Shown here piece by piece: positions 7,552 through 15,636 of a stretch of 64,000 nucleotides of DNA. Position 1 is the first letter of the stretch; each line of letters begins with the position of its first letter. Source of the stretch: JANNNX01 sp031398745 (GTDB taxonomy: Bacteria; Actinomycetota; Acidimicrobiia; Acidimicrobiales; CADCSY01). The position numbers and the translations under genes are program-made. Where the stretch lies: the NCBI GenBank assembly GCA_031398745.1, contig JANNNX010000057.1:26466-90465 (forward strand), written 5' to 3'. Below the pieces are notes generated by a model. The model made no database searches. It was not told where the DNA came from and was given only the letters and a program-made list of their open reading frames with translations.

Positions 7552-9636
7552 ATGGCCGACCTCGAACGCTGGGGCCCCGACTACCACGGGCTCGCCCACG
7601 CCCCCGACCGCTCGGCCGCGGGGCTCTCCCGGCGGCGGTTCCTCCAGCTCAGCGCGCTCGGTGTGGGCACCACCATGGTGCTGCCCTCGTGGATGGCTGA
7701 CATGGCGGCCGCCGCCACCCCCCTCGGCCCGGCCGAGGGCGTCTTGGTGGTGGTGATGATGGGTGGCGGCAACGACGGACTCGACACCGTCGTCCCCCAC
7801 GGCGATTCGAACTACTACCGGCTGCGCTCCCACGGCACCGCCTGGCAACCCGGCGAGACCCTGGCGCTGGCGCCCGGCGTGGGTCTGCACCCCGACCTCC
7901 CGGGCATCAAGGCCCGCTGGGACGCCGGCGACGTGGCCGTGGTCCGCGGGGTGGGCAACCCTGGCGGCAACCTCTCGCATTTCGACTCGATGGCCAGCTG
8001 GATGCGGGCCCACCCCAACGCCTCCACCAACACCGGGTGGCTCGGCCGCTACCTCGACGGGCTCGGCGCCGACCCACTCCGGGGCGTCACCATCGGCACC
8101 TCCATCCCGCTGCACCTGGTGGGCGCCGCGACCCGGGCCACCGGCCTGCCCGAGTCGATCAACGACGCCTTCGGAGCCAACCGGGCCGACCGTTGGCGAA
8201 ACCTCGAGATCGACGCGGTCAGCGCCTTCGCGGCCCAGTCGACCGGGCTGGGGCCGTGGGCCGACTCGCTGGCCCGATCGGGACGGGAGACCGTTGCCCT
8301 CGGGGCCCAGCTCGGCCCGGCGTACTCGACCTCGCTCCCGAACGGCGAGCTGGCCCGCCAGCTGACCCTGGCCGCCGGTCTCGTCAACGCCAACCTCGGC
8401 ATTCGGGTGCTCAACGTCTCCTACGGCGACTTCGACCACCACGACGACCTCCGGGCCCGCCACGCCGAGCGCATGAGCGAGTTCGACGCCGGCGTCAGCG
8501 CCTTCTTCGCCACCCTCAACCCGTCGTGGAGCGAGCGGGTGACGCTCATGACCTTCTCCGAGTTCGGGCGACGCCCTGCCGACAATGACTCGGGAGGCAC
8601 CGACCACGGCACCGCCAGCAGCCTCTTCGTCATCGGCAGCAAGGTGCGGGGCGGCCTCTACGGCCAGCAGCCCGGCATGCGGGACGCCGATCTCGACAAC
8701 GACGACTGCCTGCGCACCACGGTCGACTTCCGCAGTGTCTACGCCACCCTGCTCGACCGGTGGCTCGACGCCGACTCCCACCAGATCCTCGGTGCCTCCT
8801 ACGAGGACCTTGCCTTCGTCGACCCGCCGGGAGCGACCGCGGCCGGCGGTGGCGGCGGCGCCACGCCGATCCCACCGGCCGTGGGCAATGGCAGCACTGT
8901 CGGCTACCGCCTGCTCGACCGTTCGGGCCAGGTCCACTCCTTCGGCACCGCGAGTGACCTCGGCAGCCCCGACGGCATCGGCGACGCGGCGGCCATGGCC
9001 CCGACACCCAATCGAGGGGGCTACTGGGTGGCGTCGGCCAGCGGCTCGGTCTACGCCTACGGCAACGCCCCCTTCCACGGCGGGCTCGGAGGCGTCGCGC
9101 TCAACGCCCCCATCGTCGGCATGGCCGCCACCCCCAGCGGGGGCGGCTACTGGCTCCTCGGGCGAGACGGCGGGATCTTCAGCTTCGGCGACGCCACCTT
9201 CCACGGCTCGACCGGATCGATGGCGCTGAACGCACCGGTGGTCTCGATGGCCGCCACCCCCACCGGCGGTGGCTACTGGTTCGTGGCCTCCGACGGCGGG
9301 ATCTTCGCCTTCGGCGACGCCCGCTTCCACGGCTCGATGGGCGGTTCGGCCCTGAACTCGCCGGTGGTGGCCATGGCTCCCACCGCCAGCGGTCAGGGCT
9401 ACTGGCTGGTGGCGGCCGACGGCGGGGTGTTCGCCTACGGCGACGCCGCCTTCCACGGCTCCACCGGGAGCATGCGACTCAACCGGCCGGTGGTGGCGGT
9501 GGCCGTCACCCCGACCGGGGCCGGCTACTGGTTCGTGGCCGACGACGGCGGGATCTTCGCCTTCGGCGATGCCGGATTCGCCGGATCCCTCGGCGGGTCG
9601 CCCCCCGCCGGCGGCGTCGTCGGCATGTCCTGCTGA
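7552..9636 (+). CDS. Tat-exported DUF1501 protein with C-terminal GYW repeats
   Basis: A 694-residue protein. A Tat signal (SRRRFLQLSALGVG, residues 26-39, then a hydrophobic run to about 58) leads into a DUF1501 sulfatase-like domain (VLVVVMMGGGNDGLDTVV to about residue 425). A glycine-rich linker then joins six GYW/DGGIFxFGD repeats from residue 451 to the end. DUF1501 proteins are secreted and of unknown activity. The repeat block resembles tails found on secreted proteins of Acidimicrobiia and probably forms a beta-propeller-like binding module. ATG 7552 has a GAGGAGCGAG ribosome-binding site and lies 13 nt after the DUF1800 gene, so the two are probably co-expressed. Confidence 0.85.
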   Translation: MADLERWGPDYHGLAHAPDRSAAGLSRRRFLQLSALGVGTTMVLPSWMADMAAAATPLGPAEGVLVVVMMGGGNDGLDTVVPHGDSNYYRLRSHGTAWQPGETLALAPGVGLHPDLPGIKARWDAGDVAVVRGVGNPGGNLSHFDSMASWMRAHPNASTNTGWLGRYLDGLGADPLRGVTIGTSIPLHLVGAATRATGLPESINDAFGANRADRWRNLEIDAVSAFAAQSTGLGPWADSLARSGRETVALGAQLGPAYSTSLPNGELARQLTLAAGLVNANLGIRVLNVSYGDFDHHDDLRARHAERMSEFDAGVSAFFATLNPSWSERVTLMTFSEFGRRPADNDSGGTDHGTASSLFVIGSKVRGGLYGQQPGMRDADLDNDDCLRTTVDFRSVYATLLDRWLDADSHQILGASYEDLAFVDPPGATAAGGGGGATPIPPAVGNGSTVGYRLLDRSGQVHSFGTASDLGSPDGIGDAAAMAPTPNRGGYWVASASGSVYAYGNAPFHGGLGGVALNAPIVGMAATPSGGGYWLLGRDGGIFSFGDATFHGSTGSMALNAPVVSMAATPTGGGYWFVASDGGIFAFGDARFHGSMGGSALNSPVVAMAPTASGQGYWLVAADGGVFAYGDAAFHGSTGSMRLNRPVVAVAVTPTGAGYWFVADDGGIFAFGDAGFAGSLGGSPPAGGVVGMSC
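8902..9630 (+). repeat. Tandem coding repeats, 126-nt period
   Basis: Glycine-tyrosine codon pairs that open each unit occur at 8902, 9019, 9145, 9271, 9397 and 9523. After the first unit (117 nt) the spacing is exactly 126 nt (42 residues) four times. Each unit reads roughly GYWxxxxDGGIFxFGDAxFHG followed by a variable loop and APVVxMAxTP. The conserved register implies amplification by duplication with selection on the protein, not a CRISPR or satellite. Confidence 0.9.
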
Positions 9637-9659
9637 CCAGCCAGTCCTACAGTGCCCGC

Positions 9660-10445
9660 ATGGCTGGGCTCGATCGCACCCACGAGCTGCTCGATGTCGC
9701 CGTCGGACGCCTCCACGACCTCGTCACCGAGTTGGTCGACGAGCACCACATGGACGAGTTCGAGTGGCACGACATCGTGTCGTTCCTCAACCAGGTGGGC
9801 CGGCTCGACCAGTTCGAGCTGCTGGCCGACATGACCCGCACCTCGGTGTTGCTCGACTCGCTCTGGCACGGCTCGGATGACGGGGTGACCACCCCCAACC
9901 CCGAAGGACCGTTCTTCCGGGCCGACGTCCCGCTCGAGGCCTCGGGAACGAGGATCTGCCGGGTCGACGAGCCCGGCCTCAGCCTGACGGTGCACGGGCG
10001 GGTGACCGATGCCGCCACCGGCGAAGGCATCGGGGGGGCCGAGGTCTGGGTGTGGCAGACCGGTGAGAGCCGGCTCTACGAGAACGAGGATCCCGACCAG
10101 CCCGAGTTCAACCTCCGGGGCCGCATCCGCACCGACGACGACGGCAGCTACCAGTTCCGCACGATCGCCCCGATCTCCTACGAGATCCCCCATGGGCCGG
10201 TCTACGACTTCATGGCGGCCGTGGGCCGGAGCACCTGGCGAGCCGCCCACGTCCACTTCCGGGTCGTGCATCCCGACTACCAACGCCTGACCACCGCGCT
10301 GTACCTGGCCGACGACCCCTACCTCGAGACCGACGCCATCGGTGCCGTTCACGCCCCGCTGGTCGTCGCCCTCGAACCCGGAGCCGAGTTCGGCACCGAG
10401 CGAGCCTGCACCTTCGACCTCAGCCTGCAACCAACTTCGCCCTGA
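9660..10445 (+). CDS. Intradiol ring-cleavage dioxygenase (catechol/hydroxyquinol type)
   Basis: A 261-residue non-haem Fe(III) dioxygenase. It has an N-terminal helical dimerisation region (residues 1-85) and a catalytic beta-sandwich. The four iron ligands are all present: Tyr140 (SRLYENED), Tyr174 (ISYEIP), His197 and His199 (AAHVHF). Such enzymes open catechol or hydroxyquinol rings to muconates; hydroxyquinol 1,2-dioxygenases are the nearest in pattern. A TACAGT hexamer (9648-9653) lies 6 nt before the ATG, suggesting leaderless expression. The 3' end overlaps the convergent MarR gene by 26 bp. The adjacent flavin monooxygenases could supply hydroxylated substrate. Confidence 0.86.
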   Translation: MAGLDRTHELLDVAVGRLHDLVTELVDEHHMDEFEWHDIVSFLNQVGRLDQFELLADMTRTSVLLDSLWHGSDDGVTTPNPEGPFFRADVPLEASGTRICRVDEPGLSLTVHGRVTDAATGEGIGGAEVWVWQTGESRLYENEDPDQPEFNLRGRIRTDDDGSYQFRTIAPISYEIPHGPVYDFMAAVGRSTWRAAHVHFRVVHPDYQRLTTALYLADDPYLETDAIGAVHAPLVVALEPGAEFGTERACTFDLSLQPTSP

Positions 10446-10926
10446 CCGCGGGCCGCGCCGAACGACCGGCAGCCGGCTCCAGGTCGAGGTTGGTCCGGAC
10501 CTGGAGAAGGCCGGCCCGCAAGCTCCGACGTTGGTCGGGCGAGAGCCCGGCCAACAGCTCGGCCTCGATGTCGGCGATGACGTCCTGCATGTCCTCGTAG
10601 CGGCGACGGGCCTCGGGGGTCACTTCGACCACCATCGAACGGCGGTCATCGGCATCGCGCCGACGCTGCACCAGGCCGTCGCGCTCCATGCGCTCGAGTT
10701 GACGGGTCAGCGTCGGCCCCTCCACCTCCACCCGCTCGGCCAGCTGGCGCTGGTTGAGGCCGGGCTGGGCGACCAGCTCGCGGAGGATCGAGTAGCTGGC
10801 GGCGGTGGTGCCGTGGGCAGCCAACTCGGCGTCGAAGCGGGTCCGCAGCGCCCGGCCGGTGCGGACCAGCAGCCGGCCGACCATCTCGGTGCCGCCGCCG
10901 TTCTCGGTCCCGCCATTGTCATCCAT
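10420..10926 (-). CDS. MarR-family transcriptional regulator
   Basis: A 168-residue winged-helix regulator. The core from about residue 20 to 130 includes the recognition-helix stretch LAERVEVEGPTLTRQLERM and the wing RRRDADDRRSMVVEVT, whose DxRS motif is characteristic of MarR. The first 15 residues are glycine- and asparagine-rich. It is divergent from the bicupin gene at 10978 with a palindromic intergenic region, so repression of itself and the bicupin gene by an unknown phenolic ligand is plausible. The start ATG at 10926 lies within the operator, consistent with autoregulation. Confidence 0.85.
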   Translation of the reverse strand: MDDNGGTENGGGTEMVGRLLVRTGRALRTRFDAELAAHGTTAASYSILRELVAQPGLNQRQLAERVEVEGPTLTRQLERMERDGLVQRRRDADDRRSMVVEVTPEARRRYEDMQDVIADIEAELLAGLSPDQRRSLRAGLLQVRTNLDLEPAAGRSARPAVRAKLVAG

Positions 10927-10956
10927 TAGGTTGCTAACTATAGTGCGGAGGCAACC
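10926..10956. promoter_or_regulatory. Palindromic operator region between marR and bicupin gene
   Basis: TTAG-GTTG-CTAA (10926-10937) is a short inverted repeat. A second, wider one pairs GGTTGC (10929-10934) with GCAACC (10951-10956). A TATAGT -10-like hexamer (10939-10944) faces the bicupin gene between the arms. MarR dimers bind such palindromes between divergent genes. Which of the two repeats is the site cannot be decided by eye. Confidence 0.5.
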
Positions 10957-10977
10957 GCTGCGACGAAGGAGCCGACC

Positions 10978-11838
10978 ATGAAGTTCGCCCACCTCGACGA
11001 GCAGGAGTACGTCCACCTCGGGGGCCACCGAGACGGTGACATCCAGTTCAACCGCCTCTTCACCGGCAAGGTCAACACGCCGGGCACCTACGAGTTCAAC
11101 ATGACGTACTTCAACGGGCCGTACTACACGCCCCGCCACAGCCACAACCACGACCAGCTCCGCTTCGCCTGGGACGCCGACTACAACAACTCGCCCGACC
11201 AGGACATCCCCCAGGGCTGGATCGCCTACCACCCCGAGAGCGCCCCCTACGGGCCCCAGGTGGTCGAGAACACCCCGAAGGTGCTCAGCCTCCAGTTCGG
11301 CGGTCCATCGGGCGTCGGCTTCATGACCTACGACCAAGTCGACCAGGCCGGCCGGGAGCTACGGGAGTCCGGCCGCTTCGAGGACGGCAAGTACATCACC
11401 GTCGACGTCGACGGCATCGAGCACTCCAGCGACTCCTGGGAAGCGGTGTTCGAGCACGCCACGGGGCGCAAGCCCGAGTACCCGGAGGCCCGCACCGACC
11501 GGCCCATCCTCTTCAACCCGCACGCCTACAAGTGGCTCCCGGTCGACGGCGAGCCCGGCGTCAGCCGCAAGCTGCTCGGCGTGCTCAACGAGCGCGAGCT
11601 GGCCATCGGCTTCTTGGCCTGGGACAAGGGGGCCCGGCACCGCCTGGCCGGCCACAAGGCTCCGGTCATCGTGTTCGTGATGAGCGGGTTGCTGCAGGTG
11701 GGCGACCAGGAGCTGACCCCCAACGGCGCCGTCCTGGTCGAGGTGGGCGACGAGGCCGAGCTGGTGGGCAGCGCTGAGCGCACCGAGGCCTATTACATCG
11801 AGCTGCCCTACTTCTACGAGGCGCCCGACGCCTACTGA
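10978..11838 (+). CDS. Bicupin protein, probable aromatic catabolism or ring-modifying enzyme
   Basis: A 286-residue protein with two cupin-like halves. The first carries a histidine cluster (RHSHNHDQLRF, near residues 53-63) able to bind a metal. The second (GHKAPVIVFVMSGLLQVG, near 224-241) keeps the fold but few histidines. No exact family is recognised; candidates are a dioxygenase or an isomerase. A GAAGGAG ribosome-binding site precedes ATG 10978. Its position divergent from a MarR regulator and next to an intradiol dioxygenase suggests a role with phenolic compounds. It overlaps the convergent GH43 gene by 7 bp. Confidence 0.6.
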   Translation: MKFAHLDEQEYVHLGGHRDGDIQFNRLFTGKVNTPGTYEFNMTYFNGPYYTPRHSHNHDQLRFAWDADYNNSPDQDIPQGWIAYHPESAPYGPQVVENTPKVLSLQFGGPSGVGFMTYDQVDQAGRELRESGRFEDGKYITVDVDGIEHSSDSWEAVFEHATGRKPEYPEARTDRPILFNPHAYKWLPVDGEPGVSRKLLGVLNERELAIGFLAWDKGARHRLAGHKAPVIVFVMSGLLQVGDQELTPNGAVLVEVGDEAELVGSAERTEAYYIELPYFYEAPDAY

Positions 11839-12851
11839 GCGAGCCCGGTGAGCGACTCGAACGTCTCGAGTCGCAGGCTCCGGCGGCGCTCGCCGTCGGA
11901 GCCGTCGGTCCAAGCGTGGAACACGACCCAGACCGTGCCGTCGACCGCGGTGAACACCTCGCCCCCGCCCGGCCCCTCGGCGCCGGCCGCCGAGGTCCGT
12001 ACCGAACCCGACTTGGCGCACGGACCCTGGGGCCCTTCGCAGGTCGCAACCCCCACCGCGTAGCTCGCATCGGTCCAGTCGCCGCTGGAGTAGAGCAGCA
12101 CGAGCTCGCCGCTCGACGTGCGGTACATCGACGGCGCCTCGACGACCCCCCGCTCCTCGTCGCGGTCGGCGACCAGGAGCTCGGCCCGCTCGCCGACCAG
12201 GGCCAGGCCGTCCTCGCTCAGTTGCTGCGACCACAGCGCGGTCGGGAGCTCACAGCAGTTCCCGTCGCTTTTCCAGAGCAGGTAGGCGGTGCCGTCGTCG
12301 TCCACGTAGGGGCTGGCGTCGATTGCCCCGCCGAGCTCCTGGTCGCACACCAGGGTCCACGACCTGTCCATCACGTAGGGACCGCTCGGCGCAGCCGAGG
12401 TCGCGGCGCCCACGCAGGCCGACTCCGACACCGACGAGAACAAGGTGACGTAGAGGACATAGCCCCCGTCGCGTTCGAGCACCGAGGGCGCCCACGAAAG
12501 GCCGAAGTCGGAGATCGCGTCGGCCGGTAGCTCGGGCAGGACATCGCCCACGTAGGTCCAGTCGGTCAGGTCGGTCGAGCGCCACGCCGGCACGTTGGCC
12601 CCATCCACGTTGGTGGCAAAGGCGTAGTAGGTGTCGTCGACCACGAGGACGTAGGGGTCGGCGGCTTCCATACCCGTGTCCACCTCGATGGCCGCGCTGA
12701 CCAGGTCGGCCGACGCCAACGGGCGGTCGGTGCCGGTCGCCGCCGACTCCCCCGGATCGGTGCTGGAGGCGGCCGTAGTCAGGGCCGCGGCCACCAGCAC
12801 CAGGACGACCAGCAAGCCCGCGCCGAACGGCGAGGGGCGACGGCGGGCCAT
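11832..12851 (-). CDS. Secreted glycoside hydrolase family 43 protein
   Basis: A 339-residue five-bladed beta-propeller hydrolase. An N-terminal hydrophobic export segment (PSPFGAGLLVVLVLVAAALT, residues 6-25) is followed by blade motifs. These are the catalytic-base-like Asp in MEAADPYVLVVDDTYYAFAT, the ASPYVDDDGTAYLLWKSDG region with the pKa-modulating Asp, and VVEAPSMYRTSSG carrying the likely general-acid Glu. GH43 enzymes cleave arabinan or xylan side chains. ATG 12851 follows AAGGTG; longer readings upstream lack a signal peptide. Shielding of the substrate pocket cannot be judged here. Confidence 0.78.
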   Translation of the reverse strand: MARRRPSPFGAGLLVVLVLVAAALTTAASSTDPGESAATGTDRPLASADLVSAAIEVDTGMEAADPYVLVVDDTYYAFATNVDGANVPAWRSTDLTDWTYVGDVLPELPADAISDFGLSWAPSVLERDGGYVLYVTLFSSVSESACVGAATSAAPSGPYVMDRSWTLVCDQELGGAIDASPYVDDDGTAYLLWKSDGNCCELPTALWSQQLSEDGLALVGERAELLVADRDEERGVVEAPSMYRTSSGELVLLYSSGDWTDASYAVGVATCEGPQGPCAKSGSVRTSAAGAEGPGGGEVFTAVDGTVWVVFHAWTDGSDGERRRSLRLETFESLTGLAQ

Positions 12852-12969
12852 GCCGCACCTTGACCAACCCGTCCGGGGACCGGCTGTGGCGAACCTCCAG
12901 GCCAGCTGTGAACACCCGCCCACCGGCCGCCACCGCCCCGAGATCGCCGGGTGAGTACGGTGCCTGGTC

Positions 12970-13557
12970 GTGCAGCTGACCGACCTCGCCCGCCAGCGGC
13001 GCAGCTCCCGCGCCGTCGACCCCGACCGGCGGGTCGACGACGCCACCCTGGCTGCCCTGTTCGAGGCCGCTCGCTGGGCCCCCGGATCCCGCAACGAGCA
13101 GCCCTGGCGCTACGTGGTGTTCGACGACCGCGACCCTGAGTCCCTGGCCGAGGCCCGCGCCTGCCTGCGTCCGACCAACGCCTGGGCGCTGGCGGCCCCG
13201 GTCCTGGTGCTGTCGCTGGCCGCCACCCACTATGGCGACGGCCGACCCAACCGTTTCGCCAGCTTCGAGGCGGGCATGGCCAGCATCCTGGCCGCCCTAC
13301 GAGCCGAGGAGCTGAACCTGGTCTTCCACCAGATGAGCGGCTTCGACCCCGATCAGGCCCGACGCCAGTTCGCGGTGGGCGACGATCTCGAGATCCTCGC
13401 GCTCATCGCCATCGGCCACCGCTTGGACCCCGAGCGGTGGTCGGAGGAACAACGCGAGTACGAGAGCGGTTCCAAGCCCCGGCGCCCCCTGTCCGAGACC
13501 GTCCGCCGTTCGCGGCTCGACGGCCCTGCCCTGACCACTCCGGAGGAAACCTCATGA
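12970..13557 (+). CDS. Nitroreductase family flavoprotein
   Basis: A 195-residue FMN-dependent nitroreductase: RSSRAVDPDRRVDDATL at the N-terminus, then ARWAPGSRNEQPWRYVVF, the classic FMN-phosphate region, and a C-terminal IAIGH segment. The substrate is unknown. GTG 12970 lies 8 nt after a TACGGT hexamer (12956-12961), indicating a leaderless message. It shares an ATGA overlap with the VOC protein gene, so both are translated from one mRNA. Confidence 0.85.
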   Translation: MQLTDLARQRRSSRAVDPDRRVDDATLAALFEAARWAPGSRNEQPWRYVVFDDRDPESLAEARACLRPTNAWALAAPVLVLSLAATHYGDGRPNRFASFEAGMASILAALRAEELNLVFHQMSGFDPDQARRQFAVGDDLEILALIAIGHRLDPERWSEEQREYESGSKPRRPLSETVRRSRLDGPALTTPEETS

Positions 13558-13916
13558 GCGATGCCGAAGCCACTCCCGTGACCCCCGAGAAGCTGAGTGT
13601 GGCCGTACCGGTGGCCGACATGGACGCCGCGGTGGCGGCCTGGACGACCCTGCTGGGCGTCGGCCCGACCTTCGTCGACGGTGACCGCTGGGCCCAGTTC
13701 GACACGGCCGGCGGGCGAGTGGCACTGGCGGGGGCCGATCGGGTGACCGACGCCACCGCGGTGATGATCAAGGTGGCCGACGCCGACGCCGCCCGGACGA
13801 GCCTGGAGGCGGCCGGTCTGACCGTGGGCCCAGTGGAGGCCGGGGCCCACGAGCGTCGCTTCGTGGTCGCCGCCGGCGCCGCCGGGGCGCCCGTGGTGCT
13901 CTACAGCCCGGCCTGA
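13554..13916 (+). CDS. VOC (glyoxalase/bleomycin-resistance) superfamily protein
   Basis: A 120-residue protein with a beta-alpha-beta-beta-beta repeat typical of VOC domains (KLSVAVPVADMDAAVAAWTT, then VMIKVADADAARTSLEAAGL). Substrate unknown. ATG 13554 overlaps the nitroreductase stop (ATGA) behind a strong GGAGGAAAC site. The 3' end overlaps the convergent MFS gene by 16 bp. Few of the usual metal-binding histidines and glutamates are apparent, so a binding rather than catalytic role is possible. Confidence 0.8.
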   Translation: MSDAEATPVTPEKLSVAVPVADMDAAVAAWTTLLGVGPTFVDGDRWAQFDTAGGRVALAGADRVTDATAVMIKVADADAARTSLEAAGLTVGPVEAGAHERRFVVAAGAAGAPVVLYSPA

Positions 13917-15232
13917 GCCCCGTCGCCGAGAGCCGGTCCTGGGGCCGCCCCCTCGACGGCCCCAGGACGCTCCCGACGCAGGTGGATCACCCCGGCGAGG
14001 ATCGCCGCCGCGAGCACCGGCAGAGCCAGGACGGTGGCCGCCCAGTGCACCCCGAAGCGGTCGGCCAGCGCCCCGTCGACCACCGCCGCGATCGGACGGG
14101 TTCCGATGAAGGCGATCGACCACATGGCCATCACCCGGCCCCGGATCGAGTCGTCGACCGACTGCAACTCGGTCGACGCCCCGGTCTGACCGGCCAGGAA
14201 GCCCAGGCCGGCGAGCACCATGCCCCCGATCCCCACGGCCAGGGATGTCGAGCCGGCGAACACCAGCGAGCCGACGGCCTGGAGCCCGAGCATCACCGCG
14301 ATCCAGCGGTACGGGGTGCGGGTCTGGCGCACGACCAGGAAGGCGGCCAACACCGCCCCCAGTCCGAAGCCGCCCAGTAGCCAGCCGGCCATGGTGTCGG
14401 GCAGGCCGTAGACGTCGGTAGCGAACGCGGGACCGAGGGTTCCGGGCGGATCGGTCGAGATCGAAAGCCCGGCGGTGAAGACCAGCAGGGCCACCAGCGG
14501 GGGGTGGGCCCGCAGGATGTCGAGGTACTGGCGGAGCCGGGCCGCGCCCGCGGGACCCCGCGTCTGGGCCCGGGGTCGCAGCACCAGCAGCGCCGCCGCG
14601 AAGGCGAAGTAGGAGATCGCGTTGAACAGGAACGACGCCCCGAAACCGACCGTCGCCACCAGCCCGGCCCCGATCACGGGGCCGACGGCTCGGGAGGAGT
14701 TGTAGGTCGCCGAATCGAGGCCCACCGCCAGGCGGACGTTGGCCGGCGCCACCAGCAGGGGGAAGAGCGACTTCACCGCCGGGGTGAAGAAGGCCGTCGC
14801 CACGCCGAGCAGCAGGGTGCAGGCGAAGACCGCGCCGACGCCACCCACGTCGAGCCACACCACCAGCGCGAGCAACGCCGAGGCGGCCGACGACGCCACC
14901 TGGGTGACGATCAGCAGCCGGCGGCGGTCGTAGCGATCGGCGATGGCGCCGGTCCACGGGGTGAGCACCATGGTCGCCGCGAACTGGGCGAAGGTGACCA
15001 GCCCGACCTGAAGGTTCGATCCCGTGAGTCGGTGGACGTAGAGGGCGGCCGCGATCGACTGGACCCAGGTCCCGACGTTGGAGAGGAACATCCCGGCGAA
15101 GTAGACGCCGAAGTTCGGCTGGCGCAGCAAGGCCCAAGCCGAGGACGCGGCCGGCTCGTCGGTGCGGGGGGTGGCGAAGCGCCCCGGTCCGCGGGCGTCC
15201 GACCCGACCAATACTTCAGGCCGGCTAACCAT
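13901..15232 (-). CDS. MFS exporter, EntS-like
   Basis: A 443-residue transporter with about 12 hydrophobic segments. The family marks are NFGVYFAGMFLSNVGTWVQS near the N-terminus, the loop 2-3 motif GAIADRYDRRRLL and VDDSIRGRVMAMWSI in the second half, the pattern of the EntS/DUF894 exporter group. Substrates of these include siderophores and drugs; none can be assigned here. The start at 15232 (MVSRPEV) is preferred over 15241 because TACCGT (15245-15240) then sits 7 nt upstream. Confidence 0.82.
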   Translation of the reverse strand: MVSRPEVLVGSDARGPGRFATPRTDEPAASSAWALLRQPNFGVYFAGMFLSNVGTWVQSIAAALYVHRLTGSNLQVGLVTFAQFAATMVLTPWTGAIADRYDRRRLLIVTQVASSAASALLALVVWLDVGGVGAVFACTLLLGVATAFFTPAVKSLFPLLVAPANVRLAVGLDSATYNSSRAVGPVIGAGLVATVGFGASFLFNAISYFAFAAALLVLRPRAQTRGPAGAARLRQYLDILRAHPPLVALLVFTAGLSISTDPPGTLGPAFATDVYGLPDTMAGWLLGGFGLGAVLAAFLVVRQTRTPYRWIAVMLGLQAVGSLVFAGSTSLAVGIGGMVLAGLGFLAGQTGASTELQSVDDSIRGRVMAMWSIAFIGTRPIAAVVDGALADRFGVHWAATVLALPVLAAAILAGVIHLRRERPGAVEGAAPGPALGDGAQAGL

Positions 15233-15315
15233 CTCTCCCACGGTAGGCGGCGGAGGCGCGGGAGGCGATGTCGAACGTGTGCCGGGTGCCCCGACGATCT
15301 CGTAGCCTGCTCCGC

Positions 15316-15615
15316 GTGGCGGGCCGGGAGATCGACGCGGTCGCCGGTCGAGCCCCTCTCCCCAGCGACGACCTCGCTTCGCTGACCGAGGTCACCCAGC
15401 AACTCCTCGGCCGGTTGCTGGCCGAGGCCGGCATCGAGGCCGACGACATCGTGAGCGTGATCGCGGCCGCCCCCGACGGCACCCGCAGCGGCTTTCCCGC
15501 CACCGCCGCCCGGTCCCTCGGACTCCACCACGTCCCCCTGCTGGGCGTGGCCGGTCCGGCCCGGGGCGACGAGGCGGGCGACGTCCAACTGCTCATTCAC
15601 CACCGACGGCGCTGA
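15316..15615 (+). CDS. AroH-fold (monofunctional chorismate mutase-like) protein, catalytic residues apparently lost
   Basis: About 99 residues that track the AroH class across the chain. Helix TEVTQQLLGRLLAEAGIEAD is followed by DIVSVIAAAPDGTRSGFPAT, AARSLGLHHVPLLGV and a final strand. In B. subtilis AroH the segment after VPxxC carries Cys75, Glu78 and Arg90, which bind chorismate. Here the matching positions read G, G and Q. The likely reading is a pseudoenzyme or an enzyme with another ligand. GTG 15316 is 7 nt after TAGCCT (15303-15308); an in-frame ATG at 15268 would ignore that promoter. Alignment was done by eye. Confidence 0.6.
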   Translation: MAGREIDAVAGRAPLPSDDLASLTEVTQQLLGRLLAEAGIEADDIVSVIAAAPDGTRSGFPATAARSLGLHHVPLLGVAGPARGDEAGDVQLLIHHRRR

Positions 15616-15636
15616 AGCCCGCCGGCATCCCCAGCC

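Noticed and set aside
8902..9630. CRISPR-like tandem repeat
   Set aside because: The 126-nt period is in frame inside a coding region and the units are protein repeats, without spacers.
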